A stretch of 64,000 nt of DNA from Flavobacterium palustre (GTDB lineage: Bacteria; Bacteroidota; Bacteroidia; Flavobacteriales; Flavobacteriaceae). Positions 37,284 to 45,583 of this stretch are shown piece by piece. The translations under genes and the position numbers were made by a program. Numbering within the stretch: position 1 is the first letter of the stretch; every line of letters starts with the position of its first letter. The notes under the pieces were generated by a model that searched no databases, was not told where the DNA came from, and saw nothing but the letters and a program-made list of their open reading frames with translations. The DNA lies in contig NZ_BMGA01000002.1 in assembly GCF_014639535.1 (NCBI RefSeq), forward strand, positions 372,001 through 436,000, given 5' to 3'.

Positions 37284-38645
37284 TTGTACGCAATATTAGA
37301 CATAGAAACTACCGGAGGACAGTTTAATGAAGAAGGAATTACTGAAATTGCTATCTATAAATTTGACGGTCACCAAATAATAGATCAATTTATCAGTTTG
37401 GTCAATCCCGAAATTCCTATTCAGCCTTTTGTAGTTAAATTAACCGGGATAAACAATGCCATGTTGCGGTCGGCTCCAAAATTTCATGAAGTTGCCAAAC
37501 GAATTGTTGAAATTACCAATGATTGTATTTTAGTAGCTCATAATGCTGATTTTGATTATCGAATTTTGCGAACTGAATTTCGCCGTTTAGGATACGATTT
37601 CAATACAAAAACACTTTGTACTGTAGAATTAGCTAAAAAACTATTACCTGAGCAAACTTCGCATAGTCTGGGAAAACTGGTTCGTGCCTTAGGAATCCCA
37701 ATGGCCGACAGACATCGCGCCAGTGGCGATGCTATGGCAACAGTAAAATTGTTTAAAATGTTACTGGAAAAAGATGTTGAAAAATCAATCGTAAAAGATT
37801 TTATAAAAATTGAGGTCGAAAAAGGAATAGCTCCTAAATTACTTGATATCTTAAGAGGATTACCTACTAAAACCGGGGTTTATTACATTCATAATCAAAC
37901 CGGAAACATTATTTATATTGGTAAAAGTAATAACATCAAAAAAAGGATTAACCAGCATTTTACGGGAATAACAAAAAAAAGCAAACGTATTCAGAACGAA
38001 GTTTTCACTGTTACTTTTGAAGAAACAGGCAGCGAACTCATTGCCTTGTTAAAAGAAAGTCAGGAAATAAAAGTTAACAAACCTATTTTAAATCGGGCTC
38101 AACGCAAAAATATTTTTATTTATGCGCTTTATTTGGAAAACGCTCCAAATGGCTACCTAAGTTTAAAATTACAAAAAACAGATGGTCGCAAAAAAGAAAT
38201 AACTTCCTTCGCATCTTTGCAGGAAGGCAAAAGTTTTTTGTTTAGCATAACCGAAAAATATCAGTTGTGTCAGAAATTAAACGGATTGTATGAAACCAAA
38301 AAGGAATGTTTTCAATACAACATAAAAGAATGTGATGGCGCCTGCATCAATTTAGTTCCAACTGAAATTTACAATGATCGGGTACAAAATTTTATCAGTA
38401 ATTATACTTTTGAAAATAAAAGTATGATTATCATTGGAAGAGGTCGAAACATTAACGAAAGAAGTGCTGTTTTAGTTGAAAACGGAGTTTACAAAGGCTA
38501 TGCGTTTTATGATTTAAACTATCAGATTACCAACGCCAATATACTGAAAAACATACTAATTCCAATGGATAGCAATCGGGATATACAACGCATTATTCAG
38601 GCGTACATTAGAAAAAACAAAGGCATAAAAATTATTCATTTTTAA
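37284..38645 (+). CDS. DEDDh exonuclease fused to a GIY-YIG nuclease domain
   Basis: 453 residues, TTG start at 37284 (MYAILDIETTGG). Residues 1-165 are a DnaQ-type 3'-5' exonuclease (LDIETTGG, LVAHNADFDYRIL, and HRASGDAMATVKL). Residues about 195-275 are a GIY-YIG domain (TGVYYIHNQTGNIIYIGKS, then KRINQHF). The remainder is a UvrC-like or Cho-like C-terminal part with cysteines 333-348. The architecture suits a DNA-repair nuclease that cuts and trims. The role is inferred from the domains. Confidence 0.85.
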   Translation: MYAILDIETTGGQFNEEGITEIAIYKFDGHQIIDQFISLVNPEIPIQPFVVKLTGINNAMLRSAPKFHEVAKRIVEITNDCILVAHNADFDYRILRTEFRRLGYDFNTKTLCTVELAKKLLPEQTSHSLGKLVRALGIPMADRHRASGDAMATVKLFKMLLEKDVEKSIVKDFIKIEVEKGIAPKLLDILRGLPTKTGVYYIHNQTGNIIYIGKSNNIKKRINQHFTGITKKSKRIQNEVFTVTFEETGSELIALLKESQEIKVNKPILNRAQRKNIFIYALYLENAPNGYLSLKLQKTDGRKKEITSFASLQEGKSFLFSITEKYQLCQKLNGLYETKKECFQYNIKECDGACINLVPTEIYNDRVQNFISNYTFENKSMIIIGRGRNINERSAVLVENGVYKGYAFYDLNYQITNANILKNILIPMDSNRDIQRIIQAYIRKNKGIKIIHF

Positions 38646-38656
38646 ACTTTCAGCAA

Positions 38657-39490
38657 ATGGAGTCTTCATCATTGTATTCTGAATTTAGAAAAAAAGTCTA
38701 TATCGTAATTTATCACACAAATACCCGGGCGGGAAGATTGTTTGATTTAATACTATTAGGCGTTATTCTAATGTGCGTACTCTTAGTAATGATGGAAACA
38801 GTAACGGAATTTGATCAAAAATACCATTCCTACTTAATTACACTGGAGTGGATAATTACCGTATTTTTCACAATCGAATATATACTCCGGATTCTATGTA
38901 TCAACAGCCCCATTCGATATATTTTTAGTTTTTACGGCATCATCGATTTACTGGCTATTTTACCAATGTATCTCTCTCTTTTTCTGACAGGTTACAACAT
39001 TTTAACCGTTATACGCGCATTGCGATTGTTACGTTTGTTCAAAATTTTAAACAATCCTCATTTTACTAATCATTCCAATAAACTAAGAAGAGCACTGATT
39101 GCCAGTCGGGGAAAAATTGTGGTTTTTATTTATTTTGTACTTATTAGTACCATAATTATTGGATCAATAATGTATCTGGTTGAAGGAAAGGAAAATGGTT
39201 TTACCAGTATTCCAATAAGTATTTACTGGACTATAGTAACCCTAACTACAGTAGGCTACGGCGATATTTCCCCACAAACCCCTTTAGGTCAAATTATAGC
39301 CTCTTTTGTAATGATTATGGGTTATGGCATCATAGCTGTTCCTACCGGAATTGTATCTGCTGAAATAAGTAAAATTAGCCAGAACAAAGATTTGCAATTT
39401 CAAAATCCCTGTATTAATTGCGACAATACTAATTATCCTCCCAATGCTAAATTTTGTCCTCAATGCGGACATTCATTAGAAAACAATTAA
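38657..39490 (+). CDS. Voltage-gated-type K+ channel with a C-terminal zinc ribbon
   Basis: 277 residues. Six hydrophobic segments between 28 and 235; the S4 helix has arginines at 120, 123 and 126 (VIRALRLLRLFKI), and the selectivity filter is TTVGYGD at 197-203. After the last helix (about 235) the protein ends in a zinc ribbon with cysteines 252, 255, 267 and 270 (CINC, CPQCGH). It conducts K+ across the inner membrane. The ribbon in place of a RCK domain is unusual and may link gating to redox or metal state. It ends one base before miaA. Confidence 0.9.
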   Translation: MESSSLYSEFRKKVYIVIYHTNTRAGRLFDLILLGVILMCVLLVMMETVTEFDQKYHSYLITLEWIITVFFTIEYILRILCINSPIRYIFSFYGIIDLLAILPMYLSLFLTGYNILTVIRALRLLRLFKILNNPHFTNHSNKLRRALIASRGKIVVFIYFVLISTIIIGSIMYLVEGKENGFTSIPISIYWTIVTLTTVGYGDISPQTPLGQIIASFVMIMGYGIIAVPTGIVSAEISKISQNKDLQFQNPCINCDNTNYPPNAKFCPQCGHSLENN

Positions 39491-39491
39491 A

Positions 39492-40409
39492 ATGAAACAG
39501 CTAATTACCATCATAGGACCAACAGCCATTGGGAAAACAGCTTTGAGTATTCAATTAGCCAATTATTATAATTGCGAAATTGTTTCCTGCGACAGTCGTC
39601 AGTTTTTCAAGGAAATGACCATTGGAACCGCTGTACCCAATCCTAAAGAATTGGCTGCCGCCAAACATCATTTTATCCAAAATAAATCCATTTTTGAAAA
39701 TTATACTGTAGGCGATTTTGAGAAAGAAGCTATCTCAACCATTGAAAAATTATTTAAGACGAATGATTATGTAGTTTTAGTTGGCGGTTCCGGTTTGTAT
39801 GTCAATGCTATTCTGAAAGGATTTGATGATTTTCCCGAAATCAATTCATCTGTGCGTGAAGAAGTCAATGCTAATTATGAAAAATTAGGAATTGGTTATT
39901 TACAGGAACAACTTAAAAAACTGGATCCTGATTATTTCGAAAAAATCACGGCTGAAAATCCGCAAACCTTACTCAATCCACAACGCATGATGCGTTTTGT
40001 GGAAGTTTGCCTAGGAACAGGAAAACCATACTCTTCTTTTTTAAATCAAAAGAAAAACGAAAGAAGCTTCACTCCTATTCTTATTGGTCTGGAAGCCGAC
40101 AGAAATGTGATGTACAACCGCATCAACCAGCGTGTAGATATAATGATAAACGAAGGTTTGTTGCAGGAAGCTAAAAATTTGTATCCTAACAAAGAGTTAA
40201 ATGCGCTGCAAACGGTGGGATACCGCGAATTATTTAGTTATTTTGACAAAGAATTTACTTTAGAATTTGCCATTGAAGAAATCAAGAAAAACACCCGTCG
40301 TTTTGCCAAACGTCAACTGACCTGGTTCAAACGCGATGAAAATACCAAATGGTTTGATTTTGAAACACCACCACATAAAATAATTGATTATATCAATTCT
40401 AACAAATAA
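39492..40409 (+). CDS. miaA: tRNA dimethylallyltransferase MiaA
   Basis: 305 residues. P-loop GPTAIGKTALSIQLA, then CDSRQFFKEM (substrate aspartate), GGSGLYVNAIL, and QTVGYREL. It adds an isopentenyl group to A37 of tRNAs that read UNN codons. It starts one base after the channel stop. Confidence 0.95.
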   Translation: MKQLITIIGPTAIGKTALSIQLANYYNCEIVSCDSRQFFKEMTIGTAVPNPKELAAAKHHFIQNKSIFENYTVGDFEKEAISTIEKLFKTNDYVVLVGGSGLYVNAILKGFDDFPEINSSVREEVNANYEKLGIGYLQEQLKKLDPDYFEKITAENPQTLLNPQRMMRFVEVCLGTGKPYSSFLNQKKNERSFTPILIGLEADRNVMYNRINQRVDIMINEGLLQEAKNLYPNKELNALQTVGYRELFSYFDKEFTLEFAIEEIKKNTRRFAKRQLTWFKRDENTKWFDFETPPHKIIDYINSNK

Positions 40410-40415
40410 ATACAT

Positions 40416-40634
40416 ATGCAAAATATAAAACTAATAGGAAAAATTTTGTTCTTGTTTTTTACAATTTATCTTTTAATTCCATTTTTCATAGCATTAAAAA
40501 TGAAAATTGAAAAACCGAATTTTAAAAACTTAAATAATACCGAATTTATAATCTTGGGTTTAATATTATTTAGTTTTAGCATAATTAATATTCGACTTTT
40601 CAAACCCTATTTCAAAAGAATTTCCAAATCATAA
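40416..40634 (+). CDS. Small two-helix membrane protein
   Basis: 72 residues with helices at about 7-27 and 46-62 and basic ends. It is between miaA and the thioesterase, with short gaps on both sides. Function unknown. Confidence 0.55.
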   Translation: MQNIKLIGKILFLFFTIYLLIPFFIALKMKIEKPNFKNLNNTEFIILGLILFSFSIINIRLFKPYFKRISKS

Positions 40635-40638
40635 TTCC

Positions 40639-41379
40639 ATGCCAATTTCTCTAAACTTCACCTCTATACTAAGCAAAGAATTCGAAATCAATTTCACCCA
40701 ATGCTTACCTTCGGGATGTTTAAAATACACCGAATTGTGTAACCTTTTACAACTTACTGCAGCTGAACACGCTGAAATGGGAGGCATTAGTTTTACGGAT
40801 ATGCAGGAATTCAACCAGGCATGGGTACTGAGCAGAATGCGTGTTGAAATCAATGCTTTGCCTCAATGGAAAGATAAAGTCACCGTAAAAACATGGATTA
40901 ACAGTCTGGAAAATTCACGTTCGGTACGTGCATTAGAAATGTATGTTAATGACACAAAAATTATAGGCTGCGAAACTTTTTGGGCGGTTTTCAATACTAA
41001 AAGCCGTCGTCCTGAACTCCTGACTTTAGCACATGATCATTTTGAATTATTTCCCGAAGTAAAAGCCACTCAGGAAGGTTTTTCAAAAATTGACATCAAC
41101 CCTGAAAAAGAAGAAATTTTTAGCAAAACCGTTATTTTATCGGATTTGGACATTGTCAATCACGTTAATAATGTGAAATATTTGGAATGGTGTATGGATT
41201 TAGTGGATGAAAACATCATTTTGAAACAAAAAATAAAAAGCTTTGAAATGAATTTTATGAAAGAACTTTCACTGCGTGATCAGGTCATGATTCATGAAAA
41301 TGTATCCGATTCCTGTATTGTTTTTAGTATTACCAAAGAAGATAAAAACTGTTTTGCCTTACAGTTGAATTTAGCATAA
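40639..41379 (+). CDS. Acyl-ACP thioesterase (FatA/FatB type)
   Basis: 246 residues. A double hot-dog fold. AWVLSRMRVEINALPQW and DLDIVNHVNNVKYLEW (with the catalytic Asn-His) are the acyl-ACP thioesterase motifs. It frees fatty acids from acyl carrier protein. A terminator follows at 41407-41444. Confidence 0.9.
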   Translation: MPISLNFTSILSKEFEINFTQCLPSGCLKYTELCNLLQLTAAEHAEMGGISFTDMQEFNQAWVLSRMRVEINALPQWKDKVTVKTWINSLENSRSVRALEMYVNDTKIIGCETFWAVFNTKSRRPELLTLAHDHFELFPEVKATQEGFSKIDINPEKEEIFSKTVILSDLDIVNHVNNVKYLEWCMDLVDENIILKQKIKSFEMNFMKELSLRDQVMIHENVSDSCIVFSITKEDKNCFALQLNLA

Positions 41380-41406
41380 TATTTCTCAATTTACTTTCAG
41401 TAAACC

Positions 41407-41444
41407 AAAAAGCTGCTTTACAAAACAGATAAAAGCAGCTTTTT
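41407..41444. terminator. Terminator after the thioesterase gene
   Basis: AAAAAGCTGCTTT (41407-41419) and AAAGCAGCTTTTT (41432-41444) form a 13-bp stem, with a T-run after the right arm. It separates two convergent genes, and the A-run on the left makes it usable from both sides. Confidence 0.85.
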
Positions 41445-41472
41445 TTCTAAAAACTATTTAAACTAAAATCTC

Positions 41473-42174
41473 CTAATGACAATTAGGATTTGCCTGAACA
41501 AACAAACTCATCGTGGAAGGAGACACATAAGGAATCCCCAAGCCTAATCCTCTTAAAATAAACAACACTCCTATTAAAACCACCACATAAGGGATTGCCT
41601 TTTGTATTTTATTACGTACAGAAACTGTCAAAAAAGAATTGATATATACCACTGTACTCATCAACGGCACGGTTCCTAAACCAAACAAAACCATATACAC
41701 AATACTCAAACTAATACTCTGCATAGCAATTGCTCCAAACAGAGCCACATAAACCATTCCGCAAGGTAAAAATCCATTGAGTAAACCGATGGTAAAAAGC
41801 GATTGATACGATTTATTTTTAAACTGATTTCCTAAGGCTTGTTTTACTCTGGAAATAAGTCTGAAAACAGGTTTTGAAAAATTATATTGAGCAAATACTT
41901 TCTCCGGAATTACAATGGCTACAATCATCAAAATCCCTAGTATAATAGATAATTTTTGTTGTATTCCTGCTATAAAAAAACCTCTTCCCAGCAAACCAAA
42001 AACAAATCCAATAGTTGTATAAGCTGTTATCCGTCCTAAATGATATGTAATAATTTGAGTTACTTTTTTAGCTGGATTGCTTCGGTCCACGGGTAACATC
42101 ATAGCAATAGGACCACACATTCCTATACAGTGAAAGCTACTTATTAATCCGAATATCAAAGCAGTGTAAAGCAT
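41473..42174 (-). CDS. TauE/SafE-like membrane protein of the cbb3 locus
   Basis: 233 residues with six hydrophobic segments. The start MLYTALIFGLISSFHCIGMCGPIAMM has the HCIGMCGP motif, a Cys- and His-rich helix end seen in the sulfite-exporter TauE/SafE-like proteins that sit beside fixH in Bacteroidota. The helix cysteines and histidine could bind copper, so a role in copper supply to the oxidase is likely. It ends the row of cbb3 genes on this side. Confidence 0.8.
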   Translation of the reverse strand: MLYTALIFGLISSFHCIGMCGPIAMMLPVDRSNPAKKVTQIITYHLGRITAYTTIGFVFGLLGRGFFIAGIQQKLSIILGILMIVAIVIPEKVFAQYNFSKPVFRLISRVKQALGNQFKNKSYQSLFTIGLLNGFLPCGMVYVALFGAIAMQSISLSIVYMVLFGLGTVPLMSTVVYINSFLTVSVRNKIQKAIPYVVVLIGVLFILRGLGLGIPYVSPSTMSLFVQANPNCH

Positions 42175-42197
42175 TTTTTTGAGGTTTGTAGTTTTTC

Positions 42198-42227
42198 GTT
42201 TGTGGTTCTAAACTATAAACCACAAAC
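42198..42227. repeat. Hairpin between the TauE/SafE-like gene and fixH
   Basis: GTTTGTGGTT (42198-42207) and AACCACAAAC (42218-42227) form a perfect 10-bp stem with a 10-base loop. No T-run. It may be an mRNA stability or processing element between two genes of the same operon. Confidence 0.5.
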
Positions 42228-42237
42228 TATAAACTTC

Positions 42238-42687
42238 TTAGTTAATATAAATCGGTTCTTTGGTCAAATACTTTTTCCCATCGTATTGCCATTCCATATT
42301 AATGCCCCATTGACCGCCTACCAATTTTGATTTAGGTATGAGCAAAGTTGGATTAGACAACGAAATCGGAGTATCGAAATCTAATTTTTTGTTAGACGGT
42401 CGGTAGAGGGACACTGTTCCTGTAATTTGATTAGCTTTAAATTCCTGAGGAAATTCAATAGTAATTCCTTCCTCTGTTTTGGTTATAATTGGTTTTTGGT
42501 CTAAATCCTGGGCATTTTGCACACGTTCCATTTCTTCCTGAAATCGGGCATCGTGCTTGTAATATTCTTCTACAACTAACTCGTTGTCATATTTAGAATT
42601 CGATTGTACTTTAATGACAAAATACAATATGAAACTCATAAATAGAGCTATGGCAATCACTAATCCTGTTCCCCAATTAATTTTCAT
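42238..42687 (-). CDS. fixH: FixH family protein
   Basis: 149 residues with one membrane helix (about 5-28) and a periplasmic domain. The motif KYDNELVVEEYYKHDARFQEE matches FixH/CcoH, needed for assembly of cbb3 oxidase. It lies between ccoG and the TauE/SafE-like gene, in the order usual for Bacteroidota. Confidence 0.87.
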   Translation of the reverse strand: MKINWGTGLVIAIALFMSFILYFVIKVQSNSKYDNELVVEEYYKHDARFQEEMERVQNAQDLDQKPIITKTEEGITIEFPQEFKANQITGTVSLYRPSNKKLDFDTPISLSNPTLLIPKSKLVGGQWGINMEWQYDGKKYLTKEPIYIN

Positions 42688-42723
42688 AATATTATTTTTT
42701 TGAAGTAAAACTTCCGTTCATTA

Positions 42724-44157
42724 TCAGTCAAACGTTCTCGGGCTTAAAAAACTCGTTGTTGTGCTTTCGATTTTTTTATCACCATCAAAAACTTCAATTT
42801 TTAATTTGGTTTTATCGCTTTCTAACAAATATTTATTGATTTCAACAAATAAAGTTCCGCTGGCCATACCTTGCTTTGGGACTTTTAAGCTTTGATTTCC
42901 AACCAGTTTTAAATCCCCTTTTATTCCTTTTAATTTAAAATGAATCGCATTAAAATCATTATTGGTCTTATTAATGATTTTGTAAGTAAATACGTTACTA
43001 ACATTCTCTCCCTTATGCTGATACAACTGTCCCGGCAATCGTAAAATAAGTGCCTCAACATCAGTACGTAAAAACAATAAACCAACGAGCATTCCAACCA
43101 AAATCACTAAAACAGCAGTATAACCTTTCATTCTGGCAGTGAATTTAAAAGCTGCTTTTTTCTCTATTTCATCTTCAGAGGCATAGCGAATCAAGCCTTT
43201 TGGGAATCCCACACTTTCCATAATGGTATCACATTCGTCAATACAGGCGGTGCAATTGACACATTCCAGTTGGGTTCCGTTTCTAATATCAATTCCGGTA
43301 GGACATACATTTACACATTGTCGGCAGTCTATACAATCGCCTTTTCCGCTTAAAGTTCTGTCCTCTTTTTTATTGAATTTAGCTCTGCCTGCTTCTTTTT
43401 CTCCACGAACAAAATCGTAGGCTACATTAATTGATTTATTATCTAAAAGAACACCTTGCAATCTTCCGTAAGGACAAGCTATAATACATACCTGCTCTCT
43501 GAACCACACAAAAATAAAATAGAATATTCCTGTAAAAATCAGTAACGAAATCAAGGTTTTCAGATGATTTGCAGGACTGTCTTCAATCATTTCCATCAAC
43601 ACATCACTACCTATCAGATAAGCCAAAAACACATTGGCTATTCCGAAAGAAATAATCAAAAACACTGTCCATTTCAATCCTTTCTTTCTGATTTTTTCGA
43701 CATTCCATTCCTGCTTTGCCAATCGCATTTGAGCACCACGGTCTCCTTCTATCCAATATTCAATTCTTCTGAAAACCATTTCCAGAAATATGGTTTGCGG
43801 ACAAATCCAGCCACAAAAAATACGTCCAAAAATTACAGTGAATAAAATAATAAAAACCACCCCAATTATCATAAAAAGCACTACAAGATAAAAATCCTGC
43901 GGCCAAAACGGAAAACCAAAAATATTGAAGCGACGCTCTAAGATGTTAAACATCATGAACTGATTTCCATTTACTTTTAAAAACGGATTAACAACTAAAA
44001 TTAGTAACAAAAAATAACTAAGCCATTTTCGGTAACTATAAAACTTACCTGAAGGTTTTTTAGGATAGATAAACTTTCTTTTCCCCTCATTGTCGATGGT
44101 CCCTATAGTATCCCGATAGCTATCGGGACTAAAAGTTTCGTCTGCTAACTTGGACAT
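42724..44157 (-). CDS. ccoG: Cytochrome oxidase maturation ferredoxin CcoG
   Basis: 477 residues. Membrane helices at about 46-65, 85-115, 160-185, 200-220 and 340-362. Two 4Fe-4S sites, CIDCRQCVNVCPTGI and CVNCTACIDECD, and an upstream CIIACPYGRLQG motif. It reduces copper for assembly of cbb3 oxidase. Residues 10-14 (SPDSY) are encoded by a perfect 18-bp palindrome that looks like a repeat insertion in frame; relatives run DE-S/T-F-R-D straight through. Confidence 0.93.
   Translation of the reverse strand: MSKLADETFSPDSYRDTIGTIDNEGKRKFIYPKKPSGKFYSYRKWLSYFLLLILVVNPFLKVNGNQFMMFNILERRFNIFGFPFWPQDFYLVVLFMIIGVVFIILFTVIFGRIFCGWICPQTIFLEMVFRRIEYWIEGDRGAQMRLAKQEWNVEKIRKKGLKWTVFLIISFGIANVFLAYLIGSDVLMEMIEDSPANHLKTLISLLIFTGIFYFIFVWFREQVCIIACPYGRLQGVLLDNKSINVAYDFVRGEKEAGRAKFNKKEDRTLSGKGDCIDCRQCVNVCPTGIDIRNGTQLECVNCTACIDECDTIMESVGFPKGLIRYASEDEIEKKAAFKFTARMKGYTAVLVILVGMLVGLLFLRTDVEALILRLPGQLYQHKGENVSNVFTYKIINKTNNDFNAIHFKLKGIKGDLKLVGNQSLKVPKQGMASGTLFVEINKYLLESDKTKLKIEVFDGDKKIESTTTSFLSPRTFD
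44111..44128. repeat. Palindromic repeat inside the ccoG coding sequence
   Basis: TCCCGATAGCTATCGGGA is a perfect 18-bp palindrome. It lies in frame near the 5' end of ccoG and encodes SPDSYRD with its flanks. A related copy (arms CCCGAT/ATCGGG) is at 23201-23216. Confidence 0.8.
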
Positions 44158-44192
44158 TTTGTTTGGTTTTTATATAAAACATTAGATTTTTT

Positions 44193-44254
44193 ACCATTAA
44201 AAAATTTAGTTTCGTTAAAATTCAAAACTTAACTGGACTTAATTTCTTAATGGT
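44193..44254. repeat. Palindromic repeat, family ACCATTAAGAAATTAAG, copy 1
   Basis: Left arm ACCATTAAAAAATTTAG (44193-44209), right arm CTTAATTTCTTAATGGT (44238-44254). The right arm is the exact reverse complement of a 17-mer at 61765-61781. It fills the gap between ccoG and ccoP. Confidence 0.7.
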
Positions 44255-44286
44255 TTATATAAAAACAATGTTTATCATTTGAATAA

Positions 44287-45186
44287 TTATTTCACTGTTG
44301 GAGCTGCCGCTTCTTCTGCCCATAAATCTCCTTCAGCTTCCTTGGCGTCTTTTGGATTACTGCCTCTTAAAGACAAAATGTAACTGGCTACTTTTTGAAT
44401 TTCTTTAGGTTTCAAAGTTCCTTTCCAGGCAATCATCCCCTTCCCATCACGACCTCCGTTAGTTATAGTATGAAATATATTTTTAACTCCGCCTCCAAGA
44501 ATCCAGTGGTCATCGGTTAAATTTGGACCTATTTGCCCCCCTCCGTCTGCCTTATGACAAGCAGCACAGTTGGTTTCAAAAGTAGTTTTACCAATAGCCA
44601 AATCAGCCGGATCAGTAAGCTGCGTTACTGTTTTCTCATCCATTAAATCAGGGGCGTTTTTCATGTACTCTGCCACTTCAATTTTAGCCTGAGCCAATTC
44701 TTTTTTCAATTCCATTTCCTGATTATCAGCACCTAAAATTTCAAAACGAACTAGATAAATAGCTGCAAAAACAATACAGGCGTAGAAAGAATACACCCAC
44801 CAAGGCGGTAAATTGTTATCTAATTCTTTAATACCATCATAATCGTGGTTCAACAACAACTCTGCCTCATTTTCAATAGGAACTGTTCTTGTTAACTTAT
44901 TCATCAGGTTCTTAAACCATAACGATTCTTTCAACTCAGCCTGATCTTCGGCATCAATTTTTGCTTTTTCTTCCTCAGGCAAAATTTGGTAAACAATTCT
45001 ATCGGCTGCACTAACAATCATTTCAATTGCAATCAGCAGCACTAAAACTACCACTAATACAATATTAACAATGGGATACTTTATGAATGCTGCTCTGTCA
45101 CCAGAATCGACAAAATATTCTATAGCACCAAAGATGATAAAGAAAAGCACCATTACTCTAAGATATGCTGGAATTATTTTTTTCAT
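44287..45186 (-). CDS. ccoP: cbb3 oxidase subunit CcoP (single-haem form)
   Basis: 299 residues. Two extra hydrophobic segments (about 7-25 and 37-60) precede the usual CcoP helix (LDNNLPPWWVYSFYACIVF, about 122-147). One haem-c site, CAACH at 207-211, with methionine 251 as likely ligand. Standard CcoP has two CxxCH sites; only one is here. It carries electrons to the fused CcoNO. Length is near normal because of the N-terminal addition. Confidence 0.9.
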   Translation of the reverse strand: MKKIIPAYLRVMVLFFIIFGAIEYFVDSGDRAAFIKYPIVNIVLVVVLVLLIAIEMIVSAADRIVYQILPEEEKAKIDAEDQAELKESLWFKNLMNKLTRTVPIENEAELLLNHDYDGIKELDNNLPPWWVYSFYACIVFAAIYLVRFEILGADNQEMELKKELAQAKIEVAEYMKNAPDLMDEKTVTQLTDPADLAIGKTTFETNCAACHKADGGGQIGPNLTDDHWILGGGVKNIFHTITNGGRDGKGMIAWKGTLKPKEIQKVASYILSLRGSNPKDAKEAEGDLWAEEAAAPTVK

Positions 45187-45302
45187 TTTACTTATTTTTA
45201 AATCCTATTTTCATTTGTTTTAAATCATTTTATAAAAAAATAAAACAATATGAATCAGTAAATTAACAATTACTATTTTAACTCTTTAATTAATTAAATT
45301 AA

Positions 45303-45473
45303 TTAATCTTCCTGAAAAGGAATTTGACTCAATTCGTCAATTTTTTCCTTTTTATAGAAAAAAACCCAAAATCCTAATCCTACAAAAAAAGAAAAGAAAA
45401 TCAATAGCGATAGTATTGGATATATCGACACTCCGGCGATAGTCTCCATATTGTGTTTTATTTGTTCAAACAT
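45303..45473 (-). CDS. ccoQ: cbb3 oxidase small subunit CcoQ-like
   Basis: A 56-residue frame read directly from the sequence: ATG at 45473, TAA at 45303. It opens MFEQIKHNMETIAGVSIYP, one membrane helix follows at about 19-39, and a charged tail ends it (KKEKIDELSQIPFQED). Position between ccoNO and ccoP, size and topology match CcoQ/FixQ, which stabilises the oxidase. A second ATG at residue 9 is a possible start. Confidence 0.8.
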   Translation of the reverse strand: MFEQIKHNMETIAGVSIYPILSLLIFFSFFVGLGFWVFFYKKEKIDELSQIPFQED

Positions 45474-45583
45474 TTGCTTTATTTTTTAAAGTTTTTAAAA
45501 ATTCTAAGAGTTTTAGGTTCTAAGTTTTGCTATTCCAAATCTTAACGACTTAGAACCTTAGCCTCCCAGCTATTTTTAAACTA

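Noticed and set aside
44158-44286. Third Fnr-type box in front of ccoG
   Set aside because: I found ATGTTTATCAT near 44269 but the arms do not match ATGA-N6-TCAT and no -7 element lies at 29.5 bp.
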